Assembly: GCF_042664795.1 (NCBI RefSeq)
Contig: NZ_JBHTBN010000005.1
Location: forward strand, 186,001-250,000
Reading direction: 5' to 3'
Length of the DNA stretch: 64,000 nt
DNA from: Jejudonia soesokkakensis
GTDB taxonomy: Bacteria; Bacteroidota; Bacteroidia; Flavobacteriales; Flavobacteriaceae
The position numbers and the translations under genes were made by a program. Below the pieces are notes generated by a model. It had not been told where the DNA came from. It saw only the letters and a list, made by a program, of their open reading frames with translations, and did no database searches. Each line of letters begins with the position of its first letter. The stretch's first letter is position 1. Positions 26,310-33,831 of this stretch are shown piece after piece.

Positions 26310-27595
26310 ATTTTTTTCGAAAAATCTTTGATGTACTCAGTGTCTACTGTGGAGTCGAATGCTGTTTTGGCTTCAGAAAGAAGGATCTTTAATTCATTTT
26401 CTATGGCTTTGGTGTAATCTTCAGAAAATACTTCTCTATCCTTTAAATAGCTTAACATCCAAACCATTTTTTGTACTATGATGGGATCATGTTTGCAGTA
26501 GGTTCTTAAGGAAGCCATTACATTGTAAAGTAAATCTGCAAAGGGTACAATCGCAATTTTAATTCGTGTTTCTCCTTCAGAAACGATCACTCCACTATCG
26601 CTTTTTTGTATGCGGAGCGCGAATAATTCGGTTAAATAATCTACAGCATTAATACAAGTGCCTGGATCATTTATTCCTGGCGACATTGCTTTTACAGCTA
26701 TTTCGGTTATTTGTTTAAAAGCAAGAATGTAATTGTCTTCCACAAGCTCTCCTCTTGAAAAATTAAAATTGGAAAACAATTCTTTACGCATGTCATCATC
26801 CAATTTTTTATCTGAATAAATAAACGAAGCATGTTGCAATACGAAAAATCCTTTAGGTATTGCTATGTAAATATGAACATCATACTTTTTACAAAAATTA
26901 ATGACATTTTGTAATGATATATTCTGAAAGTACCCGCTTTTATTTGTCGTATAGTGATTCCAATTGGTATGTCCTGGAAAATGTAGATTATTCTTGATGT
27001 CAATCTCCTTTTCTTTATTAATAATGTAATCCAATCGTTCTTTGGATTTTTCAAATATGTTATCCAGTATATTACTAATCTGAATGCTCTGTGACATATT
27101 GTGGATAAAGTAAATAAAGGCAGCAAGGCATATGATGGTGAGGAGAATTCCAATGATGATAGAGAGTCCAGGAAGTGAATACTTTTTATCTTCAGGTTCA
27201 ATTGAGAATAAAGTAAAAATCATATAGAGAATAGAGGCGAGATAGGTTCCAAGAATTACCTGATTTTTTTTATCACTAATCAATCCTGGCAAAAGACGTG
27301 GTGAAAAATTGCTTGACGCTTGGCTAAGTAGTAACATCACCATAGAAAAACTAAACACCATCATAGAAATAAGACCACCAATACAAGCACTAATTATTGT
27401 AAGGGCAGTGTCTCCGTCTTCTAGCATTAATTGCGGAAAGTTTTCCAATATTTTTTTAGAAATTCCCCCCTTTTCAAAGTACACCATGATAAAGGCTAAA
27501 TTGAATCCTACAAATGCAAGTAAGGAAGGATAAAAAGCAATCTTGCTTTCAATGACATTAAAAAAAGTACGAATTCTATTGTAAATTTTTTTCAT
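26306..27595 (-). CDS. DUF2254 membrane protein
   Basis: 429 aa. It has four transmembrane segments in the first 170 residues: ASLLAFVGFNLAFIMVYF region, TIISACIGGLISMMVFSFSMVMLLLSQ, VILGTYLASILYMIFTLF and GLSIIIGILLTIICLAAFIYFIH. The cytoplasmic C-terminal half has the family motif AVKAMSPGINDPGTCINAVDYL at about 295-316. DUF2254 proteins are predicted inner-membrane proteins of unknown function. Complete, monocistronic. Confidence 0.85.
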   Translation of the reverse strand: MKKIYNRIRTFFNVIESKIAFYPSLLAFVGFNLAFIMVYFEKGGISKKILENFPQLMLEDGDTALTIISACIGGLISMMVFSFSMVMLLLSQASSNFSPRLLPGLISDKKNQVILGTYLASILYMIFTLFSIEPEDKKYSLPGLSIIIGILLTIICLAAFIYFIHNMSQSIQISNILDNIFEKSKERLDYIINKEKEIDIKNNLHFPGHTNWNHYTTNKSGYFQNISLQNVINFCKKYDVHIYIAIPKGFFVLQHASFIYSDKKLDDDMRKELFSNFNFSRGELVEDNYILAFKQITEIAVKAMSPGINDPGTCINAVDYLTELFALRIQKSDSGVIVSEGETRIKIAIVPFADLLYNVMASLRTYCKHDPIIVQKMVWMLSYLKDREVFSEDYTKAIENELKILLSEAKTAFDSTVDTEYIKDFSKKI

Positions 27596-27735
27596 AGTGC
27601 TGTATCACTTCGTGAATATCTTTTTCTGAAACTAAAAGTACTGCTAAAATCTGTTTCTTCACTAAAATTCGGAGGCTTGAAAAAACAGAAAGTCTTAAAA
27701 TTGACAAAAGGTCAGTTATAATCTCAAAAATAACG

Positions 27736-27749
27736 ACAAGTTGACTTGT
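27736..27749. promoter_or_regulatory. Small palindrome upstream of the Hsp20 gene
   Basis: ACAAGT (27736-27741), TG, ACTTGT (27744-27749): perfect 6-bp arms, 68 bases before the Hsp20 ATG in a 221-base divergent gap. It is a possible heat-shock repressor site, but it is not the CIRCE consensus and may be chance. Confidence 0.25.
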
Positions 27750-27816
27750 TTTTTACAATGGAATTCTATTTGCTTAATACTTTGCAAGAATTAAAAAAAA
27801 CAAAAAACAATATACT

Positions 27817-28257
27817 ATGAAACTAGTAAAAAGAAATAACGGATTTTTGCCATCAATTTTTGATGAGCTTTTTTTAGAAAATAGATTGGATGTGCCTAAT
27901 TATGAAAACTTTAGCAGTCCAAAAGTGAATATTAAAGAAAATAATACGAACTTTATCATTGAAGTTGCAGCCCCTGGATTAGAAAAAGAGAATTTTGAAG
28001 TTGCGATTGAAGAAGATCAATTAAGTGTTTCCTATAAAACTGAAAATATTTCAGAAAATAATTCTTCTGAAACAGCAGAAAACACTAAATTTACCCATAA
28101 AGAGTTTAATTTTTCAAAATTTACTCGCTCTTTTACGTTGCCAGATACTATAAATAAAGAAGATATTAAAGCTTCTTATGTACAAGGAATACTGTCAATT
28201 TCATTAGAAAAAGTAGAAGAAAAGAAAGAAATTAAAAGAATGGTTGAGATTTCATAA
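27817..28257 (+). CDS. Small heat-shock protein, Hsp20/alpha-crystallin family
   Basis: 146 aa. ATP-independent holdase that keeps unfolding proteins soluble. The alpha-crystallin domain is at about 32-135: KVNIKENNTNFIIEVAAPGLEKENFEVAIEEDQLSVSYKT, then FNFSKFTRSFTLPDTINKEDIKASYVQGILSISLEK with the G-I-L beta-strand motif. The short C-terminal tail carries the I-x-I/V-type extension only weakly (MVEIS). A strong terminator follows. Confidence 0.93.
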   Translation: MKLVKRNNGFLPSIFDELFLENRLDVPNYENFSSPKVNIKENNTNFIIEVAAPGLEKENFEVAIEEDQLSVSYKTENISENNSSETAENTKFTHKEFNFSKFTRSFTLPDTINKEDIKASYVQGILSISLEKVEEKKEIKRMVEIS

Positions 28258-28289
28258 TTGAAATTTAATTTGGTTAGTTAGTTGAAATG

Positions 28290-28324
28290 ACCTCGTGCTA
28301 CTCAATCGGTGCGAGGTTTTTTTG
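28290..28324 (+). terminator. Terminator after the Hsp20 gene
   Basis: ACCTCG (28290-28295) pairs with CGAGGT (28312-28317), followed by seven or more T. It lies between the convergent Hsp20 and pseudouridine synthase genes. Confidence 0.75.
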
Positions 28325-28328
28325 TGCC

Positions 28329-29156
28329 TTAATTTTGACCTCTTCTGCGGCGACCTCCCGTTCGGTGTGGTTTTGGATTTTTACCTTTAGTAGGAGAAGG
28401 TTTTTTTGTGACACTATCTACAAACGAACTATTGTCACTATCTTCAACACTATTTTTTAATTCCTCCAACTCTTTTTCGGTGAGGTCTCTCCACTTACCT
28501 ATTGGAAGTTCTCCTAAAAGTAAATTCATAATACGAATTCGTTTCAATTCAACCACCTCGTATCCCAGATATTCACACATTCTGCGTATTTGTCTGTTCA
28601 ATCCTTGGATTAAAACAATTCTAAACACAAACCGGCTTATCTGTTCTACTTCACATCTTTTTGTAGTGGTTTCCAATTCAGCAAGAGGAATTCCGCTGCT
28701 CATTCGGTTTATAAAATCTTTAGTAATGGGTCTATCTACGGTGACGATGTATTCTTTTTCATGTTTGTTTCCAGCACGTAAAATCTTATTTACAATATCG
28801 CCATCATTTGTCATTAATAACAAACCTTCACTGGGTTTGTCAAGTCTCCCAACATGAAAAATGCGTTCTTCGTGTCCAATAAAATCTACTACATTTCCTT
28901 CGATACGCGTATCTGTTGTACAGGTTATGCCCACCGGTTTATTTAGCATGATATAAACGAGTGTAGTATTTTCAGAAATTAGCTTTCCGTCAACATGGAT
29001 TGTATCATTTGGCATCGCACGGTCTCCCAAAGTAACTTTCGTTCCGTTAATAGTGACCTTGCCTTCTTCAATAAATTTGTCGGCTTGTCTTCGGGAACAA
29101 AAACCACTATCACTAATGGCTTTATTAATTCTAATGGAATCGGGGTGATGGCTCAT
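28329..29156 (-). CDS. rluF: 23S rRNA pseudouridine synthase, RluF type
   Basis: 275 aa from the ATG at 29156. The S4 RNA-binding domain is at about 5-50 (RINKAISDSGFCSRRQADKFIEEGKVTING). The catalytic domain has the Asp of FHVGRLDKPSEGLLLMTNDG and the RluB/E/F-type end LIQGLNRQIRRMCEYLGYEV. The basic, disordered C-terminal tail (KGKNPKPHRTGGRRRRGQN) probably binds RNA. The frame stays open for 22 more codons to an ATG at 29222. A TATCTTTG element ends 4 bases before 29156, so the shorter form is preferred. RluF modifies U2604 in E. coli; the exact target here is inferred. Confidence 0.87.
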   Translation of the reverse strand: MSHHPDSIRINKAISDSGFCSRRQADKFIEEGKVTINGTKVTLGDRAMPNDTIHVDGKLISENTTLVYIMLNKPVGITCTTDTRIEGNVVDFIGHEERIFHVGRLDKPSEGLLLMTNDGDIVNKILRAGNKHEKEYIVTVDRPITKDFINRMSSGIPLAELETTTKRCEVEQISRFVFRIVLIQGLNRQIRRMCEYLGYEVVELKRIRIMNLLLGELPIGKWRDLTEKELEELKNSVEDSDNSSFVDSVTKKPSPTKGKNPKPHRTGGRRRRGQN

Positions 29157-29160
29157 AGCA

Positions 29161-29168
29161 CAAAGATA
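29161..29168 (-). promoter_or_regulatory. -7 promoter element for rluF
   Basis: TATCTTTG on the minus strand, 4 bases before the ATG at 29156. It implies a leaderless or nearly leaderless mRNA and fixes the start codon choice. Confidence 0.5.
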
Positions 29169-29262
29169 CAATAATGAACATCGCTTTAAAATCGTTAAAC
29201 TTACTTTAAACATAAAGTACAATTTCTAGCATCCTGCTATCTTTACTATCTAACAAATTACT

Positions 29263-30792
29263 ATGGCAATCTTAGGGTCTATTATTAAAAATGCAATTGA
29301 CGTGCGTGATGCACTGGTTTCTGAAACAACTCCAATTGAAGCACAAGAAGAAGTCCTAAAAAAATTATTAGAAACTGCTAAAAATACTGCCTTCGGAAAG
29401 TATTACGGTTTTAAGAAAATTCTGGAAAGCGAACATGTAACAACTTCCTTTGCTAAAACAGTTCCGTTTTTTGATTATCATAAAATGCGATCTCAATGGT
29501 GGAATCGGGTAGAAGAGGGGCTTGAAGATATTACTTGGCCAGGGAAACCATCTTATTTTGCATTGAGTAGTGGAACCACTGGAAAAACGAGTAAGCGTAT
29601 TCCTGTAACAGATGAAATGATAGATGCAATTCGAAATACGGGAATAAAGCAAGTTGGAGCATTGTCCAATTTTGATCTACCAGCCGACTTTTTTGAGAAA
29701 GAAATTATGATGTTAGGTAGTTCAACCGATTTAACCAAAAGAGACGAATTTCTGGAGGGAGAAATAAGCGGAATCTCTGCGAGCAATATACCCTTCTGGT
29801 TTCAAGGATATTATAAACCTGGCGAAGAAATAGCCAAGATTGATGATTGGGATACACGCGTACAAACCATTGCTGAGCGTGCTAAAGAATGGGACATTGG
29901 AGCCTTAAGTGGAATTCCGTCATGGATGGAATTAATGCTGAAAGAAGTGATCAAATATCACAATGCCGAAACGATTCACGATGTCTGGCCAAATTTACAA
30001 GTCTATACAAGTGGAGGAGTGGCCTTTCAACCCTACGAAAAAAGTTTTAAAAAATTATTGTCAAAACCTGTTACTGTTATTGATACGTATCTGGCTTCCG
30101 AAGGATTTATCGCCTACCAGCAGAGACCAGATACCACGGCAATGAAATTGGTTACAGACAATGGAATTTATTTTGAATTTGTTCCTTTTAAACCAGATTA
30201 TATTAATGAAGACGGATCGCTTAAACAGGATGCTCCAGTAATTTCTATTGCTGAAGTTGAAAAAGACCAAGATTATGTATTGGTTATGAGTACAGTTTCT
30301 GGAGCCTGGCGCTATCTAATTGGCGATACCATTGCATTTACCGACGTAGAAAAAGCCGAAATTAAAATTACAGGAAGAACCAAATTCTTTTTAAATGTGG
30401 TTGGTTCGCAGCTTTCAGTAAATAAAATGGATGTGGCTTTGCGTGAATTGGAACAGGAATTCGATATTGAAATCCCAGAATTTACATTGGCTGCAGTTAA
30501 AATAAAAGATGATTTTTACCATCATTGGTATTTAGGAACTGAAGGTGCTATTGACGAAGAAACCCTCGCTGAAGCGCTTGACAACGCTTTGAAATCGGCA
30601 AATAAAAATTATAAAGTAGCACGTAGCAAAGCGCTAAAAGGTGTTAAAGTTACAGTTGTTTCTCCTTCTGTTTTTCATGAATGGAGTGGAAAGAATAAGA
30701 AAAAAGGAGGACAAGTTAAAATGGAGCGGGTAATGAAGGAAGAGAAGTTTAAAGAGTGGGAAGCATTTGTAAAAGAATTAAAAAATGAGTAG
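29263..30792 (+). CDS. GH3-like acyl-adenylate/amidosynthetase family protein
   Basis: 509 aa. It matches the GH3 family, adenylate-forming enzymes known in plants for joining amino acids to auxin or jasmonate. Motif 1 is YFALSSGTTGKTSKRIPVT at about 91-109 (phosphate-binding). The second motif YTSGGVAFQPYEKSF is followed by YLASEGFIAYQ, and ATP-binding ITGRTKFFLNVVGSQLSV lies at about 369-386. The lysine-rich C-terminal domain follows. Bacterial substrates are unknown. It is monocistronic, with a near-consensus TATCTTTA upstream, divergent from rluF. Confidence 0.87.
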   Translation: MAILGSIIKNAIDVRDALVSETTPIEAQEEVLKKLLETAKNTAFGKYYGFKKILESEHVTTSFAKTVPFFDYHKMRSQWWNRVEEGLEDITWPGKPSYFALSSGTTGKTSKRIPVTDEMIDAIRNTGIKQVGALSNFDLPADFFEKEIMMLGSSTDLTKRDEFLEGEISGISASNIPFWFQGYYKPGEEIAKIDDWDTRVQTIAERAKEWDIGALSGIPSWMELMLKEVIKYHNAETIHDVWPNLQVYTSGGVAFQPYEKSFKKLLSKPVTVIDTYLASEGFIAYQQRPDTTAMKLVTDNGIYFEFVPFKPDYINEDGSLKQDAPVISIAEVEKDQDYVLVMSTVSGAWRYLIGDTIAFTDVEKAEIKITGRTKFFLNVVGSQLSVNKMDVALRELEQEFDIEIPEFTLAAVKIKDDFYHHWYLGTEGAIDEETLAEALDNALKSANKNYKVARSKALKGVKVTVVSPSVFHEWSGKNKKKGGQVKMERVMKEEKFKEWEAFVKELKNE

Positions 30793-30815
30793 GGTAGAAA
30801 TACGCTTTGCTTTTT

Positions 30816-31382
30816 TTAATTGTGTTCATTGATGAGATGCATCACTTCTTCAGGTGACATATATAATTTTCGAAGCTTGGCTTTGTATCGTTCTGAAATG
30901 GAAGCGTGATCTAAAATAAAATTTTTTGTTTTTAAAATATATTCACCCATTCCGTGAAGAATTGCAAAAGTATCGGCTGCACGTTCAACTTCCTGAATAT
31001 GCGCATGCGAAAACAAATACTTTGCGCCAAAAATAAGCATCCCAAAAGCAGATCTATTCCTATAGTCCATTACATGACCCAGCTCGTGACCCAACCAGCC
31101 AATCATTACGTCACTTGGGATCTCATCAATGGATAGCTCTTCCTTATCAATTTGAATTTTCCGACTTATTAATATAATATACGCTCTATTGTCACGAGAA
31201 CCAAAAAAACTTCCCCAGGTAGGTTGCGCCTGCATCGTCGATTTCTTAATGTTATCCTTAAACTGAAACGTAATTTTACAATCTGCCAATTCTGGGAAAT
31301 AAGAAAGGGCTTTTAGTGCTTCTTTCTGTATGGACTTCGGAATGATTTTCGTTTCAATATTGCTGGATCTGGTAGATATCAT
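30816..31382 (-). CDS. Small putative zinc metalloprotease (HELGH)
   Basis: 188 aa, no signal peptide. It contains VMIGWLGHELGHVMDYRNRS at about 91-110 with HExxH plus Asp. Downstream, EVERAADTFAI at about 132-142 could supply the third ligand Glu/Asp, as in gluzincin-like proteases. I do not recognise a named family. It lies 60 bases downstream of uvrB on the same strand but appears unrelated to repair. Confidence 0.65.
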   Translation of the reverse strand: MISTRSSNIETKIIPKSIQKEALKALSYFPELADCKITFQFKDNIKKSTMQAQPTWGSFFGSRDNRAYIILISRKIQIDKEELSIDEIPSDVMIGWLGHELGHVMDYRNRSAFGMLIFGAKYLFSHAHIQEVERAADTFAILHGMGEYILKTKNFILDHASISERYKAKLRKLYMSPEEVMHLINEHN

Positions 31383-31441
31383 AGAAAATCAAAATACAAA
31401 AATTGAGTTTTAATTCTGTTAAGGCGATGATAAAAGATAGC

Positions 31442-33445
31442 CTATTGTACAGTTTCCAGATCTTTCTGAAGCATTTTAATTTTATCACGTAATTTCGCTG
31501 CCATCATAAAGTCTAATTCCATAGCAGACTTTTCCATCGCTTTCCGAGTATCACGAATACGCTTTTCAATTTGCGCTTTTGTCAAATATTCTGGTTCTGT
31601 TGGTTCGGCCGCAAGACTTTCCGCAGTTTCAAAAGTGTATGCTTGTGCTTTTGATTTTGTAAGCGCATTGTCAAAAGATTTTTTAATGGCAGTAGGAGTA
31701 ATATTGTTTTCTTTGTTATATGCAATTTGCTTGGCGCGTCTGTACTCAGTACCATCAATCGTTTCCTGCATGCTTTTGGTGATTTTATCGGCATACATTA
31801 TTGCTTTTCCATTCAGGTTACGAGCGGCACGACCTACAGTCTGAGTTAATGATCTGTTACTACGTAAAAATCCTTCTTTGTCGGCATCCAAAATAGCCAC
31901 TAATGAAACTTCAGGCAGATCCAGCCCCTCACGTAATAGGTTAACACCAACGAGCACATCAAATAATCCTAATCGCAGATCTTGCATGATTTCTACACGC
32001 TCCAAGGTATCAACATCACTGTGAATATAGCGGCAGCGTACTTGTACACGAGTTAAGTATTTAACTAATTCTTCCGCCATGCGTTTTGTCAAGGTGGTCA
32101 CTAAAACGCGCTCATCTTTTTCAATCCGTTGCTGCATTTCCTCCAGTAAATCATCTATCTGATTCAAACTTGGACGTACTTCAATTGGAGGATCCAATAA
32201 TCCTGTAGGTCGTATAATTTGCTCTACATAGACACCGCCACTTTTTTCCAATTCATAATCGGCGGGAGTTGCGCTCACATAGATCACTTGATTTTGCATC
32301 GCTTCAAATTCTTCAAATTTTAAAGGCCTATTGTCCATGGCCGCCGGTAATCTAAAACCGTATTCCACCAGATTTTCCTTTCGGGATCTGTCACCACCAT
32401 ACATTGCACCCACTTGCGGAATGGATACATGACTTTCATCTACGATCATTAAATAATCATCTGGGAAAAAGTCCAGCAGACAGAAAGGTCTGGTGCCGGG
32501 TAATCTTCCGTCGAGATAGCGAGAATAATTTTCAATTCCGCTGCAATAGCCTAATTCACGGATCATTTCCAGATCAAATTCAGTACGTTCATGCAGGCGC
32601 TTTGCTTCGAGGTGTTTTCCTATTTCTTTAAAGTAGTCTACCTGTTTTACCAAATCCGTCTGTATCTCCTTAATGGCTCCTTGTAAAACATCTGGCGAAG
32701 TCACAAACATATTGGCCGGATAGATATTCAGACGGTCATATTTTTCTACTACTTCATTGTTTTGCGGATTAAATGCCTCAATTTCTTCAATCTCATCTCC
32801 AAAAAAGTGAATTCGGAACGCGTTATCAGCATATCCAGGAAACACATCTACCGTATCTCCTTTTATTCTGAAACGTCCGTGACTAAATTCAGCTTCAGTC
32901 CGTGCATACAATGCCTGCACCAATTGATGAAGCAGTTTTGTTCGAGCAATGATTTGTCCTTTTTGAAGTGAGATTACATTCTTCTGAAACTCTACAGGAT
33001 TTCCAATACCATACAAACAGGAAACTGAAGCTACCACTAGTACATCACGCCTCCCCGAAAGTAAAGAAGAAGTCGTACTCAGTCGCATTTTTTCAATCTC
33101 TTCATTAATAGAAAGATCTTTTTCTATGTAGGTTCCGCTGGAAGGAATAAATGCTTCTGGCTGGTAATAATCATAATAGGAAACAAAATATTCAACCGCA
33201 TTATCTGGAAATAGGTTTTTAAACTCAGAATACAATTGAGCAGCTAATGTTTTATTGTGGGCTAATACCAAAGTCGGTTTCTGAACATGCTCCACCACAT
33301 TGGCCACGGTAAAAGTTTTACCACTTCCGGTTACTCCAAGGAGAGTCTGGAATTTTTCTGAAGCTTCAATCCCTTCCACCAATGATTTGATAGCGGTTGG
33401 CTGATCTCCGGTAGGTTTAAAATCTGATTTAATTTTGAATTTCAT
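31442..33445 (-). CDS. uvrB: UvrABC system protein B
   Basis: 667 aa from ATG 33445. Damage-verifying helicase-like subunit of nucleotide excision repair. Features are Walker A GVTGSGKTFT, the beta-hairpin YYDYYQPEAFIPSSGTYIEKD that inserts into DNA, the DESH box (MIVDESHVSIPQ), ILDADKEGFLRS, SLTQTVGRAARN, and the C-terminal UVR domain (AAKLRDKIKMLQKDL). The frame is open 28 codons further upstream, but a TATCTTTG promoter lies inside that extension and MKFKIKSDFKPTGDQPTAI is the family N-terminus. Confidence 0.96.
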   Translation of the reverse strand: MKFKIKSDFKPTGDQPTAIKSLVEGIEASEKFQTLLGVTGSGKTFTVANVVEHVQKPTLVLAHNKTLAAQLYSEFKNLFPDNAVEYFVSYYDYYQPEAFIPSSGTYIEKDLSINEEIEKMRLSTTSSLLSGRRDVLVVASVSCLYGIGNPVEFQKNVISLQKGQIIARTKLLHQLVQALYARTEAEFSHGRFRIKGDTVDVFPGYADNAFRIHFFGDEIEEIEAFNPQNNEVVEKYDRLNIYPANMFVTSPDVLQGAIKEIQTDLVKQVDYFKEIGKHLEAKRLHERTEFDLEMIRELGYCSGIENYSRYLDGRLPGTRPFCLLDFFPDDYLMIVDESHVSIPQVGAMYGGDRSRKENLVEYGFRLPAAMDNRPLKFEEFEAMQNQVIYVSATPADYELEKSGGVYVEQIIRPTGLLDPPIEVRPSLNQIDDLLEEMQQRIEKDERVLVTTLTKRMAEELVKYLTRVQVRCRYIHSDVDTLERVEIMQDLRLGLFDVLVGVNLLREGLDLPEVSLVAILDADKEGFLRSNRSLTQTVGRAARNLNGKAIMYADKITKSMQETIDGTEYRRAKQIAYNKENNITPTAIKKSFDNALTKSKAQAYTFETAESLAAEPTEPEYLTKAQIEKRIRDTRKAMEKSAMELDFMMAAKLRDKIKMLQKDLETVQ

Positions 33446-33452
33446 AGACAAG

Positions 33453-33460
33453 CAAAGATA
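33453..33460 (-). promoter_or_regulatory. -7 promoter element for uvrB
   Basis: TATCTTTG on the minus strand, 7 bases before the chosen ATG, so any leader is only a few bases long. Confidence 0.5.
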
Positions 33461-33586
33461 CAAAAAGGAAGCAGCATTTTTGACTCTTGGGGAGCTGTTA
33501 AAGTTGCGTAAAATAACTCCAAAGACCATGTTAAGGGGAATTCAAAATAAAGTAACAAACACTATCTTTAATAAAATTTAAAGATT

Positions 33587-33829
33587 ATGACTAAGAAAAC
33601 ACCCATGCTTGATAAAGACAAAAAAAACGAGCAGCAAATTGAAAATCAGGATTATCCGGGAGAACCAAATTCAGCTCCAAATAGTAAAAAATCATCAAAC
33701 GAAAGTCCTTCAAAAGAAAATCCAAAAAAAGTACCCGAATCGAATGATAGAGCAGGATATGGTGAAAAAGTTAAAAGGAGTGATAAAGACCTTCCTAAGA
33801 TCAACGAGGATAGCACAGAAGAGGAATAA
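33587..33829 (+). CDS. Small disordered charged protein
   Basis: 80 aa, almost entirely Lys, Asp, Glu, Asn, Ser and Pro with no hydrophobic core, so it is predicted intrinsically disordered. It is divergent from uvrB and ends just before the convergent surface-protein gene. Codon use looks normal and the ATG is well placed, so it is probably real, but it matches no family I know. A +1 frame over the same bases is also open but less plausible. Confidence 0.55.
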   Translation: MTKKTPMLDKDKKNEQQIENQDYPGEPNSAPNSKKSSNESPSKENPKKVPESNDRAGYGEKVKRSDKDLPKINEDSTEEE

Positions 33830-33831
33830 AA

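Noticed and set aside
29157..29222. N-terminal extension of the pseudouridine synthase
   Set aside because: The 22 extra residues contain the promoter element and are not part of the S4 domain.
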